Part shown: piece after piece, positions 35,405 to 44,195 of the stretch
Layout of the letters: each line of letters begins with the position of its first letter
Position numbering within the stretch: position 1 is the stretch's first letter
Origin: Nitrosopumilus sp.
GTDB taxonomy: Archaea > Thermoproteota > Nitrososphaeria > Nitrososphaerales > Nitrosopumilaceae
Reading direction: 5' to 3'
Assembly (NCBI RefSeq): GCF_025698945.1
Contig: NZ_JAILWM010000005.1
Coordinates: forward strand, 1-64,000
DNA: 64,000 bases
Made by a program: the position numbers and the translations under genes
Notes under the pieces: model-generated
Databases searched by the model: none
Seen by the model: only the letters and a program-made list of their open reading frames with translations
Told to the model about the DNA's origin: nothing

Positions 35405-36481
35405 TCATAATTCTGGTTTCATCAAAATTTTACCAAAAAGTCCTTTACCTGTTAGCATTTTTTTATGTGCCTCAACAGCCCTTTCAAGTGGAAAAACAGA
35501 ATTGATGATAGATTTTATTTTTCCTTGAGACATCCAATAGAGACCTTGTTCTAGTTCTGCTCGGGTCCCTTGAGTTGAGCCTAAAATATTGATTCCTTTA
35601 AAGAAAATATGGCGTAGATCAGTCTTTGCATCATATCCAGTTGTAGCCCCAGTTGTAACAATTGTTCCACCGTAATTTAGCAATGTTAATTCTTTGTTCC
35701 AGTGGGAGCCACCAATATGCTCAAAAATTACATCAACTCCACGAACATCACCATATTGTTTAGGAATTTGCTTTGCAATTGATCGTACTTCTTTGTGCCA
35801 ATTTTCTTTTCTATGATCCACTGCATAATCTGCACCTAATTCTAATAATTGATCTAGTTTATCAGGACTGGCAGTTGCAATCACTGTACATCCAAAAAGT
35901 TTTGCTATTTGGATTCCATAGTTACCAACACCAGAACTTCCTCCCATTATTAGTACCACTTGTCCAGGTTGAATTTTTGCTCTACCAACTAACATATGCC
36001 ATGATGTCAATAGTGTCATAGAAGCAGCAGCTGCATCATCAAATGAAACATTCTCAGGAATTTTTACAACATTAACTTCAGGAAGATGTGTGTATTCACA
36101 ATAACCACCCCATAGAGGTCCTGTTTCAAATCCCCAGATTGTTCTTTTTTTGCAATCATATTCTCGTCCACTAGTACATGCCTTACAAACCCTACAAGAC
36201 ATGTTACCATGCGATACCACTCTATCTCCAACTTTGATATTTTTAACATCACTGCCAACTGCGGTTACTTCACCTGCAGCATCTGTTCCAGATATGTGAG
36301 GTAATGGAACAGCTAAGGGTTTACCTCTCATTCCCCAAATATCATCATAGTTTAGTGCTGCAGTTTTTACTTTGAAAACTACTTCATTAGATTTTGGTTT
36401 AGGAATTGGGATGTCTTTAATTTTTAATATTTTTGCAAAATCATCATATGATGTATATTCTTCATAAACTAGTGCCTTCAT
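35405..36481 (-). CDS. Medium-chain dehydrogenase/reductase (zinc-type alcohol dehydrogenase family)
   Basis: A GroES-like domain with a structural zinc site (CRVCKACTSGREYDC, C-x2-C-x2-C-x7-C) precedes a Rossmann domain (LIMGGSSGVGNYGIQIAKLFG). The usual catalytic zinc Cys is replaced: the loop reads LNYDDIWGMRGKP, as in the NHLD-type branch. It may therefore be a zinc-independent NAD(P)H reductase acting on an aldehyde, quinone or enoyl thioester. A role in the 3-hydroxypropionate/4-hydroxybutyrate cycle is possible but not shown here. The ATG at 36481 fits the family; a TTG at 36493 would add four residues. Confidence 0.85.
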   Translation of the reverse strand: MKALVYEEYTSYDDFAKILKIKDIPIPKPKSNEVVFKVKTAALNYDDIWGMRGKPLAVPLPHISGTDAAGEVTAVGSDVKNIKVGDRVVSHGNMSCRVCKACTSGREYDCKKRTIWGFETGPLWGGYCEYTHLPEVNVVKIPENVSFDDAAAASMTLLTSWHMLVGRAKIQPGQVVLIMGGSSGVGNYGIQIAKLFGCTVIATASPDKLDQLLELGADYAVDHRKENWHKEVRSIAKQIPKQYGDVRGVDVIFEHIGGSHWNKELTLLNYGGTIVTTGATTGYDAKTDLRHIFFKGINILGSTQGTRAELEQGLYWMSQGKIKSIINSVFPLERAVEAHKKMLTGKGLFGKILMKPEL

Positions 36482-36540
36482 GATTTTTTTCAATATTTTC
36501 CAGATATATGATTTGTCTAGTTACTCATTACCACAAACAA

Positions 36541-36547
36541 TTATAAT
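36541..36547 (+). promoter_or_regulatory. TATA box of csl4
   Basis: TTATAAT is centred 25 nt before the csl4 ATG at 36569, implying a leaderless transcript that continues into pheA. Confidence 0.55.
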
Positions 36548-36568
36548 CATAACTACGAAAATCCACTT

Positions 36569-37120
36569 ATGTCTGAAAATTACGTATTTCCTGGTGAAAA
36601 AATAGCATCAATTGAAGAATATGAGGCTGGATTCAACACCTTTGATGATGGAGATATGGTCAGAGCAGCAACCGTGGGTGAAAAAGATATCGATAAAGAA
36701 AATAGAACTGCCAGCATAAAGCATCCAAAAATGCTTTCTATACCAAAGGTGGGTGATATAATTATTGGTACAGTAGCTGCAGTAATGTCATCAATGATAG
36801 CAGTATCAATTGATTACATCAATGGAAAGCCAACTACTTCAAAAGTTGAATGTGTATGCTCAACAAGAAATTTAAGAATAAGAAATGTTGCACTAACAAA
36901 TGATATAGTTACACTAAAAATTATTAGTCATCTTAATGGAACAATTCATGCAGCAATTAACGAACCAAATTTAGGAGTTTTATTTACAAAATGTAGAAAA
37001 TGTGGGGGCAAAGTTGTTCCAATGAGAGACGCCATTAAATGTACAGAATGTGCATGGATTGATGAGAGAAAACTTTCATCAAACTTTGGCAATGGTGATT
37101 TTGTGAATCTGAGAGAGTAA
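36569..37120 (+). CDS. csl4: Exosome RNA-binding subunit Csl4
   Basis: Three parts match archaeal Csl4: an N-terminal beta domain (YVFPGEKIASIEEYEAG), a central S1 domain (about 60-125, VGDIIIGTVAAVMSSMIAVSI) and a C-terminal zinc ribbon (CRKCGGKVV and IKCTECAWIDER). It caps the Rrp41/Rrp42 ring and recruits RNA for degradation or tailing. Length 183 residues is normal. pheA starts 2 nt after its stop, so the two are co-transcribed. Confidence 0.92.
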   Translation: MSENYVFPGEKIASIEEYEAGFNTFDDGDMVRAATVGEKDIDKENRTASIKHPKMLSIPKVGDIIIGTVAAVMSSMIAVSIDYINGKPTTSKVECVCSTRNLRIRNVALTNDIVTLKIISHLNGTIHAAINEPNLGVLFTKCRKCGGKVVPMRDAIKCTECAWIDERKLSSNFGNGDFVNLRE

Positions 37121-37122
37121 AA

Positions 37123-37938
37123 ATGATCAATGTTTCGTTCCAAGGTGAACGAGGGGCATATAGTGAAGCAGCGGCAAGATCATTTTTTAAAGAAGAAATC
37201 CAAACTATTCCCTTTGTTTCCTTTGCAGATGTATTAGATAGCACTACTAAAGACAATACAGAATACTCGATATTGCCTGTAGAGAATTCTATTGAAGGAA
37301 GTGTTGGTGAAAGCTATGACTTGCTTTATTCAACATCACTTTATGCAACAGGAGAAGTTTATCATAGAATAGAGCATTGTCTAATTGGGATTGGCAAGAT
37401 AGAAGATGTAGATACTGTGTATTCACATCCACAAGCATTAGGTCAATGCAGAAAATTCATAGAAGCGCACAATCTCAAAACAATTCCATCGTATGATACT
37501 GCTGGAAGTGTAAAAATTGTTAAAGAGTTAAACAAGAAAAATTGTGCCTGTATTGCCAGTAAAGCAGCATCAAAAATCAATGACGTACCCATAATTGCTG
37601 AGAATATTGCAAATAACCTCAATAACTACACTAGATTTCTGATTTTATCTAAAAAAGAAACAGATGAGACAGGAAATGACAAGACGTCAATAATCTTTTC
37701 AATAAAGCACGAACCAGGATCATTATACAGAATTATTGATCACTTTCACAAAAATAATGTCAATCTAACAAAGATTGAATCAAGACCAACCAAGTCAAAC
37801 ACATGGGAGTATAATTTCTATGTTGATTTTGAAGGACATCAGAAAAACTCTAAGATTTCAGAGATGCTTGAGAATATCAAAAAAGAGACATTATTCATGA
37901 AAGTGCTAGGATCGTATCGTTCAGATAAATTAAGCTAG
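37123..37938 (+). CDS. pheA: Prephenate dehydratase
   Basis: VSFQGERGAYSEAAARSFF opens the catalytic domain; ILPVENSIEGSVGESYDLL follows, and the catalytic Thr lies in NNYTRFLILS. The C-terminal ACT domain has KHEPGSLYRIIDHFHKNNV and LTKIESRPTK (the ESRP phenylalanine-binding motif), so feedback inhibition by phenylalanine is expected. It converts prephenate to phenylpyruvate. It is monofunctional, with no chorismate mutase domain, and overlaps the convergent membrane-protein gene by 4 bp. Confidence 0.94.
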   Translation: MINVSFQGERGAYSEAAARSFFKEEIQTIPFVSFADVLDSTTKDNTEYSILPVENSIEGSVGESYDLLYSTSLYATGEVYHRIEHCLIGIGKIEDVDTVYSHPQALGQCRKFIEAHNLKTIPSYDTAGSVKIVKELNKKNCACIASKAASKINDVPIIAENIANNLNNYTRFLILSKKETDETGNDKTSIIFSIKHEPGSLYRIIDHFHKNNVNLTKIESRPTKSNTWEYNFYVDFEGHQKNSKISEMLENIKKETLFMKVLGSYRSDKLS

Positions 37939-38417
37939 AATCCTTTAGGTTTTCGTATAGTAAAACCCATACTAAATCCAATAATTATCATTCCAGAGAT
38001 AATCACTATAAAGTGATATGAAAATAGAATCGGATCAGTTGTTACATTGAGTGTTGCCTCAACAGTCATATCGGTAGAACCTAGATTTTGTAGTTGAATT
38101 TTGGTAACACCATCTTTTAGATGAACCCAATTTAGTGTCACTTCTTTTTCATGAGTAACAAAAGAATCACCTTCTTTTGGAATTTGTAATCCTGTTCCAG
38201 GACTAGATAATTTTAGATTAAATTTTTCGCCAGTAATTTTCATTTGTTGTACAGCCCCATCAGATGCTGAAATTTGATAAGAGGTTGACTCCCCAACACC
38301 AAATGTTTCATTTACATTTACAGTTTGCAAACCAATTGACGTAATTAGAGAGTATCCACCAATTGCAATAATGGCACTCCCTACAATCAGTCCTATTATG
38401 GTTCGTTTAGTTAACAC
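37935..38417 (-). CDS. Two-helix membrane protein with extracytoplasmic domain, unknown function
   Basis: This 160-residue protein has a hydrophobic helix at about 7-28 and another at about 130-152, ending in a short basic tail (IRKPKGF). Between them lies a domain of about 100 residues predicted as beta sheet, with no cysteines, probably outside the membrane. GTG start at 38417. It resembles small membrane proteins that recur in related archaea, but I cannot name a family. It follows guaB on the same strand by 35 bp. Confidence 0.6.
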   Translation of the reverse strand: MLTKRTIIGLIVGSAIIAIGGYSLITSIGLQTVNVNETFGVGESTSYQISASDGAVQQMKITGEKFNLKLSSPGTGLQIPKEGDSFVTHEKEVTLNWVHLKDGVTKIQLQNLGSTDMTVEATLNVTTDPILFSYHFIVIISGMIIIGFSMGFTIRKPKGF

Positions 38418-38452
38418 AAACTAGTGACTCTAGATACTGCTTAAAAAATTAT

Positions 38453-39883
38453 CTACATCAAAGAGACATCATGGGGCTGACTTTCTGCAAATCCTGCTCT
38501 TGACATTTTGATAAATTCAGCATTTTCTTGCATTTGAGGAATGGAATGAGCTCCACAATAACTAAGACCAGAACGTACTCCACCAGTTAGCTGTTTGAGA
38601 ATATCGGTAACTGTTCCTTTGTAGGGAACCATGGCCTCAACTCCTTCTGCAACATAATCATTAAGGTCATCATCAAGGGATATCGTTCCTGTCTCTTTTG
38701 ATTTTCTTCCAATAGATGCAGCAAGTGATGCCATTCCGCGATAAACTTTGAAACGCTTTCCATTCTTTGTTAAAACAGTACCAGGTGATTCATCTGTTCC
38801 TCCAAGCATACTTCCAACCATTACTGATGATGCACCTGCAGCAAGTGCCTTAGTAGCATCACCTGAAGTTCTAGTGCCACCATCAGAGATAATTGGTACT
38901 CCATGGTCTTTTCCAACTTTTGCACAATCCATAACGGCAGTTAATTGTGGAACTCCTGAACCAGTGATAACTCTAGTAATACAAATTGAACCTGAGCCAA
39001 CTCCAACTTTAACAGCATCAACTCCAGCTTTGATTAAATCTTCAGCTCCCTGTGCCGTTGCAATATTTCCTGCAATTAATTCACAATCAGGGAATGCTTT
39101 TTTGATATTTCTAATTGTGCTTAGTGCATTTTCGCTATGTCCATGAGCAATATCTACAACTAGTACATCAGCTCCTGCTTCTAAAAGAGATTCACTTCTT
39201 TCTAAAAAGTCACCCTTTACTCCTACAGCAGCTCCAACTAGTGGTCTTCCTTTTTTATCTTTTGAGGCATTGGGAAAATCTGCATTATTTGTAATATCTT
39301 TACTTGTAATCAGTCCTTTGATTACTCCAGAATCATCTACAATTGGTAATTTTTCAATTCTGTGTTTGTGCAAAATCTCTTTTGCTTCATCTAAGGTAAC
39401 CCCAGGTTTTGCAGTTACAACATCTTTAGTCATTACTTCATTAATCAGTGATTTAGAGTTTGCAAAAAGTAGGTCTCGCTCAGTCACAATTCCAACTAGC
39501 TTAGAATCAGAGTCAATTACTAGTAATCCAGAGATTTCTTTATCCTCAGCATAATCTAATGCATATTGTACAGATTTATCAGAAGAAATTGAATATGGGT
39601 TCTCTATCATCACGCTACCTGAACGTTTTACTTTAAGAACCTCGTTTGCCTGCTCTTGGATAGTCAAGAATCGGTGAATAATCCCTATTCCTCCAAATCG
39701 AGCCATTGCTACTGCCATTGAAGATTCGGTAACAGTATCCATATTTGCACTAACAAAAGGAATGTTAATTGAGATATTTCTTGATAATTTGGTAGTAAGA
39801 TCGGTTTGACTTCTACTTGTAATATCAGAATATTTGGGTACAAGAAGAACATCGTCAAAAGTTAATCCTTCTTTGAATTCCAA
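38453..39883 (-). CDS. guaB: IMP dehydrogenase
   Basis: A TIM barrel with two CBS domains inserted (about residues 95-205: VGIVTERDLL and KGLITSKDIT). The active-site loop is VGVGSGSICITRVITGSG with the nucleophile Cys; IISDGGTRTSGDATKALAAGA binds the phosphate, and the mobile flap holds YRGMASL. It oxidises IMP to XMP, the first step of GMP synthesis; guaA lies 2.3 kb away. The start is a TTG at 39883 with a TTATAA element about 30 nt upstream. Length 476 residues is normal. Confidence 0.95.
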   Translation of the reverse strand: MEFKEGLTFDDVLLVPKYSDITSRSQTDLTTKLSRNISINIPFVSANMDTVTESSMAVAMARFGGIGIIHRFLTIQEQANEVLKVKRSGSVMIENPYSISSDKSVQYALDYAEDKEISGLLVIDSDSKLVGIVTERDLLFANSKSLINEVMTKDVVTAKPGVTLDEAKEILHKHRIEKLPIVDDSGVIKGLITSKDITNNADFPNASKDKKGRPLVGAAVGVKGDFLERSESLLEAGADVLVVDIAHGHSENALSTIRNIKKAFPDCELIAGNIATAQGAEDLIKAGVDAVKVGVGSGSICITRVITGSGVPQLTAVMDCAKVGKDHGVPIISDGGTRTSGDATKALAAGASSVMVGSMLGGTDESPGTVLTKNGKRFKVYRGMASLAASIGRKSKETGTISLDDDLNDYVAEGVEAMVPYKGTVTDILKQLTGGVRSGLSYCGAHSIPQMQENAEFIKMSRAGFAESQPHDVSLM

Positions 39884-39928
39884 TGAAACCTTGTTAAGAA
39901 AGTAAAATATTGATTATAAGCCTTTGTG

Positions 39929-40780
39929 TTAAGATTTGAGTTTAGAGGCAATTCTTATCGCATCCTTTGATGCTTGGATGTTGTGTGTACGAATGATATC
40001 AGCCCCATTAATAACAGATATTGCTTCAGCGGCAATAGATCCAAACAATCGATCAGATGGATCTTTTTGTGATAAAATATTTCCAATAAAAGATTTGTTT
40101 GATACTGAGATCAACATAGGAAAATTTTGTTTTATTGACTGTAAATTTTTGATTGTAGTAAGATCTCGTTTTACCCAATCAGATTTTATTTTTGTAAAAA
40201 ATGGACCTTTTCCATTTTTTCTAAAAAATCCTATAGCTGGATCTAATACAATTTTTTCTGTAGGGACATGAGATTTTTTTGCAATTTTAATACTTTCATT
40301 TAGAAGTTTTTTTGTTTCAGTTATGAAGTTTCCAGATAGTATATTTTTGCTAAAAGCACATAAAATTAAGGATGGCGAATACTGAGAAATCACATTTTGC
40401 ATATCTTTATCATATTTTAAACCTGAAATATCATTGATTATCTCAACTCCGCATTCTAATGCATTTCTAGCAACATTAGATCTACATGTATCAATTGAGA
40501 TAGGAAGATTTGATGAATTTTGAATTACATTGATTGCATCAAGAATTCGTTTAGATTCTATTTTTTCGCTTACAATAGTTGAAAGATATGGAGCAGTAGA
40601 CATACCTCCAATATCAATAAAATCTGCTCCATCTGATTCCATTTGTTTTACAACATTTTTGATTTGAGATTTGCTTGAAGAGATTGATTTTTTGTAAAAG
40701 GATTCAGGACTTGTATTAAGAATACCCATTATTCTAATAGGATTCGCACCTCCAACCTTTACATTTGCTAGTTTTGCCAC
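39929..40780 (-). CDS. folP: Dihydropteroate synthase family protein
   Basis: IRIMGILNTSPESFYK is the DHPS N-terminal strand (the usual N-x-T-P-D-S-F becomes N-T-S-P-E-S-F). GADFIDIGGMSTAP, PISIDTCRSNVA, EIINDISGL, IVLDPAIGFFRKNG and the late RTHNI follow in the family order. It would join a pterin to an aminobenzoate-type arm. The start is uncertain: a GTG at 40780 leaves 7 bp before the divergent mptE ATG, whereas a TTG at 40804 would make the two genes overlap head to head. Confidence 0.87.
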   Translation of the reverse strand: MAKLANVKVGGANPIRIMGILNTSPESFYKKSISSSKSQIKNVVKQMESDGADFIDIGGMSTAPYLSTIVSEKIESKRILDAINVIQNSSNLPISIDTCRSNVARNALECGVEIINDISGLKYDKDMQNVISQYSPSLILCAFSKNILSGNFITETKKLLNESIKIAKKSHVPTEKIVLDPAIGFFRKNGKGPFFTKIKSDWVKRDLTTIKNLQSIKQNFPMLISVSNKSFIGNILSQKDPSDRLFGSIAAEAISVINGADIIRTHNIQASKDAIRIASKLKS

Positions 40781-40787
40781 ATGATTT

Positions 40788-41549
40788 ATGAAAAACCAAC
40801 TCAATTTGAGTGATATGATGATTTTAGGTTGGAAAAAGAGGTATTCTGAGATTTTAAAAGAATTTAATTACAGTGAAAAAAAGGATAATGAATCAGCTAA
40901 AATTCTAAACTCTATTCTAAAAAATAATAAAATTGATGAAAAAATTTGCAAATTAGTTAAGGGCAAAACAGTTTGTGTAATTGGTTCTGGACCATCTTTA
41001 TCAGATGCAATTACAAAATTAAAAAATTTAAAAATTGTAAAGATTGCAGCAGATAGTTCTGTAAATCTACTTTTAGAGAATAGAATAATTCCAGAAATTG
41101 TAGTTACGGATTTAGATGGTGATATTGGATCTTTTAAAAAAATTGTAAAAACAAAATGTGTTTTTGTTGTTCATGCACATGGTGACAATATTAAAAAATT
41201 AGAATTTGTAAAAAAAATTAAAAATTGTATTGGTACAACTCAAACAAAACCATTTGGTAAAATTAAAAATTTTGGAGGGTTTACAGATGGAGATAGAGCT
41301 GTATTTCTTGCAAATCATTATGGAGCAAAGAAAATTATCTTATTTGGAATGGATTTTGGAGATAGGATAGGAAAATATTCACAAACAAAGAAGGCAGAAA
41401 GAAAAACAAAATTAAGGAAATTAAAAAGAGGAAAATCCCTTTTGGAATGGCTGTCAACAATAACAAATTCAGAATTATTTACTACTTCAAAACCAATAAT
41501 GGGATTCAAGAAAATATCATACAAAGAAGTTGATACTATAATTACCTAG
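40788..41549 (+). CDS. mptE: 6-hydroxymethyl-7,8-dihydropterin pyrophosphokinase, MptE-like
   Basis: The DUF115-type domain is recognisable: TVCVIGSGPSLSDAI, KIAADSSVNLLL, IPEIVVTDLDGD, FVVHAHGDN and NFGGFTDGDRAVFLA, then KIILFGMDFGD. These match archaeal MptE, the non-orthologous replacement for FolK, which makes the pterin pyrophosphate that dihydropteroate synthase uses. The divergent neighbour is exactly that synthase, which strengthens the call. The 5' ends are only a few base pairs apart. Confidence 0.88.
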   Translation: MKNQLNLSDMMILGWKKRYSEILKEFNYSEKKDNESAKILNSILKNNKIDEKICKLVKGKTVCVIGSGPSLSDAITKLKNLKIVKIAADSSVNLLLENRIIPEIVVTDLDGDIGSFKKIVKTKCVFVVHAHGDNIKKLEFVKKIKNCIGTTQTKPFGKIKNFGGFTDGDRAVFLANHYGAKKIILFGMDFGDRIGKYSQTKKAERKTKLRKLKRGKSLLEWLSTITNSELFTTSKPIMGFKKISYKEVDTIIT

Positions 41550-41555
41550 AATGCA

Positions 41556-41562
41556 TTTAATA
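41556..41562 (+). promoter_or_regulatory. TATA-like element before the 41585 gene/guaA unit
   Basis: TTTAATA is centred 26 nt before the ATG at 41585 and would drive a leaderless mRNA carrying the unknown gene and guaA. Confidence 0.45.
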
Positions 41563-41584
41563 CCCATATCCCATTTACAAAATT

Positions 41585-42163
41585 ATGAAATTCTCAGAGG
41601 AACAGGTGAAGGAGATTGTTGCTCTAAAAGAAAGTTTGATCGAACAAATAGATAGACATCAAGAATCGATTGAAATGCTTGAGAAAAACATTTCTACTTT
41701 AGATCTATTCTTAAAAGACTCCAGTTTTACTAAAGCCTCACAGTTAGCATCATCAAAAAGGCCAGAAGATCAGAGTAAAACGGAGATTGTTGAGAAACCA
41801 ATAGTGAATTTAATTCCTATTAAAAGAGGAAACGATGGAAAAGTTCTTGCAAATGCATTTGTTACACCAGAACAGGTATCCATAATTTTATCAAATGAAA
41901 TTGAAATAAATGCCGATACGCCACCTTTCAAATCATTCTTTTTAGATAGAATAATTGGAGAAATGAAAAAGAAAGACTCCATTGAAGCAGAAAATGGAAA
42001 AATCCAAAAAGAATCAATAATTGATTATATAATTAACAAGAAGGGTTCAGACATTAGAGAAATAATTATCAAAAACTACAGACAAAAAGAAAGAGTTACT
42101 GAGTTAATTAACACCGCAGGCTGGTCATTAACTCGAATGCTTGAAAATATTAACAAGGGATAG
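41585..42163 (+). CDS. Conserved-looking protein of unknown function with N-terminal coiled coil
   Basis: In this 192-residue soluble protein, residues 1-45 form a heptad-rich helix (EQVKEIVALKESLIEQIDRH). A low-complexity linker follows, then a mixed domain from about 75 on, with IPIKRGNDGKVLANAFVTPE and a helical C-terminus ending WSLTRMLENINKG. No enzymatic motif, zinc site or membrane segment is seen. It has its own TATA element and is followed after one base by guaA, so the pair is co-transcribed. I do not recognise a characterised family; a regulatory or chromatin-associated role would be a guess. Confidence 0.65.
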   Translation: MKFSEEQVKEIVALKESLIEQIDRHQESIEMLEKNISTLDLFLKDSSFTKASQLASSKRPEDQSKTEIVEKPIVNLIPIKRGNDGKVLANAFVTPEQVSIILSNEIEINADTPPFKSFFLDRIIGEMKKKDSIEAENGKIQKESIIDYIINKKGSDIREIIIKNYRQKERVTELINTAGWSLTRMLENINKG

Positions 42164-42164
42164 A

Positions 42165-43688
42165 ATGGACAAAATACTAGTTTTAGATTTTGGTTCGCAG
42201 TATAGTCATCTAATTTGTAGAAGAATTAGAGAATTTTCAGTCTATGCTGAACTTGTTCCTTTTGATATTAGCTATGAAGAAATTCAAAAACATAATCCTA
42301 AAGGAATTATTTTTTCAGGAGGCCCATCAAGTGTGTATAATCCAGATGCGCCTATTCCAGAAAATAAAATTTTTGAGATGAACTTGCCATTGCTAGGGAT
42401 TTGTTATGGACATCAGTTAATTGTAAATAAATATGGCGGCAAAGTAAAGAGAGCAAATAAAGAATACGGTTCATCACTTCTAACAATTGATAATGATTCA
42501 GATCTGCTTAATGGGGTAGGTGAATCAGTTAGAGCATGGATGAGCCATGGTGATGAAGCAGAAGAAATACCACCAGGATTTCAAGTAATAGGTCATACCG
42601 AAAGTGCAAAAGCAGCAGCAATTTCATCAAAAGAAAAATCTGTATTTGGAATTCAATTTCATCCTGAAGTTGTACATACAGAACAAGGAACAGAGATTCT
42701 CAAGAATTTTGTGTTAAAGGTTTGTAAAGCAAAACAAGACTGGACAATGGAAGGCTTTATCGATACCGCTGTAGCAAAAATTTCCCAAATTGATGGAAAT
42801 GTCCTATGTGGTGTTAGTGGAGGTATTGATTCCACGGTAGCTGCATTGTTAATTCATAAAGCAATAGGAGATAGACTAAAGTGTGTTTTTGTAGATAATG
42901 GGTTACTTAGATTAAATGAAGAAAAAGAAATTGAGGTAATGTTCAAAGATAATTTTAAAGTTAATTTTACTGCGGTTAATGCCAAAGAGCAGTTTCTTGG
43001 AAAATTAAAGGGTGTAAAAGATCCTGAAGAAAAAAGAATGATTGTAGGTGAAGAATTTATTCATGTTTTTACTGAATTTGCTGAAAAAAATGGTCCATTC
43101 AAATGGTTAGCTCAAGGAACTTTGTATCCAGATGTAATTGAGAGTGGAGTTTCTAAAGGCCCTGCAGCAGTAATTAAATCGCATCACAATGTTGGTGGTT
43201 TGCCAGATTGGCTAAATTTAGAAATTCTAGAACCACTAAGAGAACTTTACAAAGATGAAGTAAGGAAGATAGCTAAAATCCTAAATGTCCCTGAAAAACT
43301 TTTCATGAGACATCCATTTCCAGGACCAGGTCTTGCAGTTAGAATAATTGGCGAGATAACTCCAACGAAATTAAATATTGCAAAGATAGCCAGTAAAATT
43401 GTTGAAGATGAGTTAATGGAGGCTGGATTATATGAAAAGGTTTGGCAGGCATATGCAGCAGTTGGAGATGATAGGGCAGTAGGTGTTGTTGGTGATGAGC
43501 GAAAGTATGGCAATATTGTAATGATCAGAGTTGTTGATTCAATTGATGCAATGACAGCAGATTGGACTAGACTTCCTCATGGTTTACTAGAAAAAATGAG
43601 TAACAGAATAACAAATGAGATTGAAGATGTAACTTGGGTAACTTACACAATTTCAAGTAAACCTCCGGCAACCATTGAACCTCAATAG
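42165..43688 (+). CDS. guaA: GMP synthase (glutamine-hydrolysing)
   Basis: The glutaminase domain has LDFGSQYSHLICRRIRE, GGPSSVYNP, LGICYGHQL (nucleophile Cys) and FGIQFHPEV. The ATP pyrophosphatase domain begins NVLCGVSGGIDSTVAA (P-loop SGGIDS), and the C-terminal dimerisation domain holds MRHPFPGPGLAVRI and ends KPPATIEPQ, typical of full-length GuaA. The two domains are on one chain, unlike the split enzyme of many euryarchaea. The ATG at 42165 is used; an upstream in-frame TTG would overlap the preceding gene. Confidence 0.96.
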   Translation: MDKILVLDFGSQYSHLICRRIREFSVYAELVPFDISYEEIQKHNPKGIIFSGGPSSVYNPDAPIPENKIFEMNLPLLGICYGHQLIVNKYGGKVKRANKEYGSSLLTIDNDSDLLNGVGESVRAWMSHGDEAEEIPPGFQVIGHTESAKAAAISSKEKSVFGIQFHPEVVHTEQGTEILKNFVLKVCKAKQDWTMEGFIDTAVAKISQIDGNVLCGVSGGIDSTVAALLIHKAIGDRLKCVFVDNGLLRLNEEKEIEVMFKDNFKVNFTAVNAKEQFLGKLKGVKDPEEKRMIVGEEFIHVFTEFAEKNGPFKWLAQGTLYPDVIESGVSKGPAAVIKSHHNVGGLPDWLNLEILEPLRELYKDEVRKIAKILNVPEKLFMRHPFPGPGLAVRIIGEITPTKLNIAKIASKIVEDELMEAGLYEKVWQAYAAVGDDRAVGVVGDERKYGNIVMIRVVDSIDAMTADWTRLPHGLLEKMSNRITNEIEDVTWVTYTISSKPPATIEPQ

Positions 43689-43696
43689 TGATCGAT

Positions 43697-44050
43697 ATGG
43701 AATACGAAAAAATTTGTGATGAAATACTAGAAGCAGATAAAAAAATTAGATATGTCGGCATTTATGATTATGGAGAACTTTATGATAAAATGAGAAATGG
43801 AATAAAAAGTCATTTATCAAGAGAAGAAACAGAATTATCATTATCACAAGCAGTGTATCGCTGGTCTACAAGAAAGAAAACAGCAGATAAGATAGGGAAA
43901 CCAATTTTTGCATTAGCTAAATATGAAAAAATTTATCGACTAACAATTCCAATTGGCGGGGCAGGATTGATTCTGATTAGTGCAGAACTAGATTCAGATG
44001 TACTTGGAATAGTTGAAAAGATTTTAGAAATCAAAAATAAATATCCCTAA
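43697..44050 (+). CDS. Small protein of unknown function (DUF6659-like)
   Basis: About 117 residues, soluble, with a helical N-terminus (EYEKICDEILEADKKIRYVG), a basic TRKKTADKIGKPIFALAKYEK middle and a beta-strand end (YRLTIPIGGAGLILISAE). The pattern resembles the small thaumarchaeal family I recall as DUF6659, whose role is unknown. The ATG at 43697 is preferred over a GTG at 43688 that overlaps the guaA stop. After its stop codon the same frame stays open for another 47 codons (separate entry). Confidence 0.65.
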   Translation: MEYEKICDEILEADKKIRYVGIYDYGELYDKMRNGIKSHLSREETELSLSQAVYRWSTRKKTADKIGKPIFALAKYEKIYRLTIPIGGAGLILISAELDSDVLGIVEKILEIKNKYP

Positions 44051-44194
44051 AATTTTAAAAATAGGAATTTTCATTTTTCAGACACGTGTGTTAAAGTAAA
44101 AGATGTATATCAAACAATTTTTTGTTCAGTAGAATTAGGAGTAAATTCAACTCCTGTTAATGAGATTGATTTTATTAAACAAAAATTAGAATAA
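44051..44194 (+). pseudogene. Possible gene remnant: in-frame 47-codon open stretch after a stop codon
   Basis: The frame of the preceding small gene reopens right after its TAA and runs 47 codons to the TAA at 44192-44194. The peptide looks protein-like: VKVKDVYQTIFCSVELGVNS, then PVNEIDFIKQKLE. There is no start codon of its own in good position. It may be the decayed tail of a longer or duplicated gene, or chance in a 145-bp spacer. Confidence 0.3.
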
Positions 44195-44195
44195 G

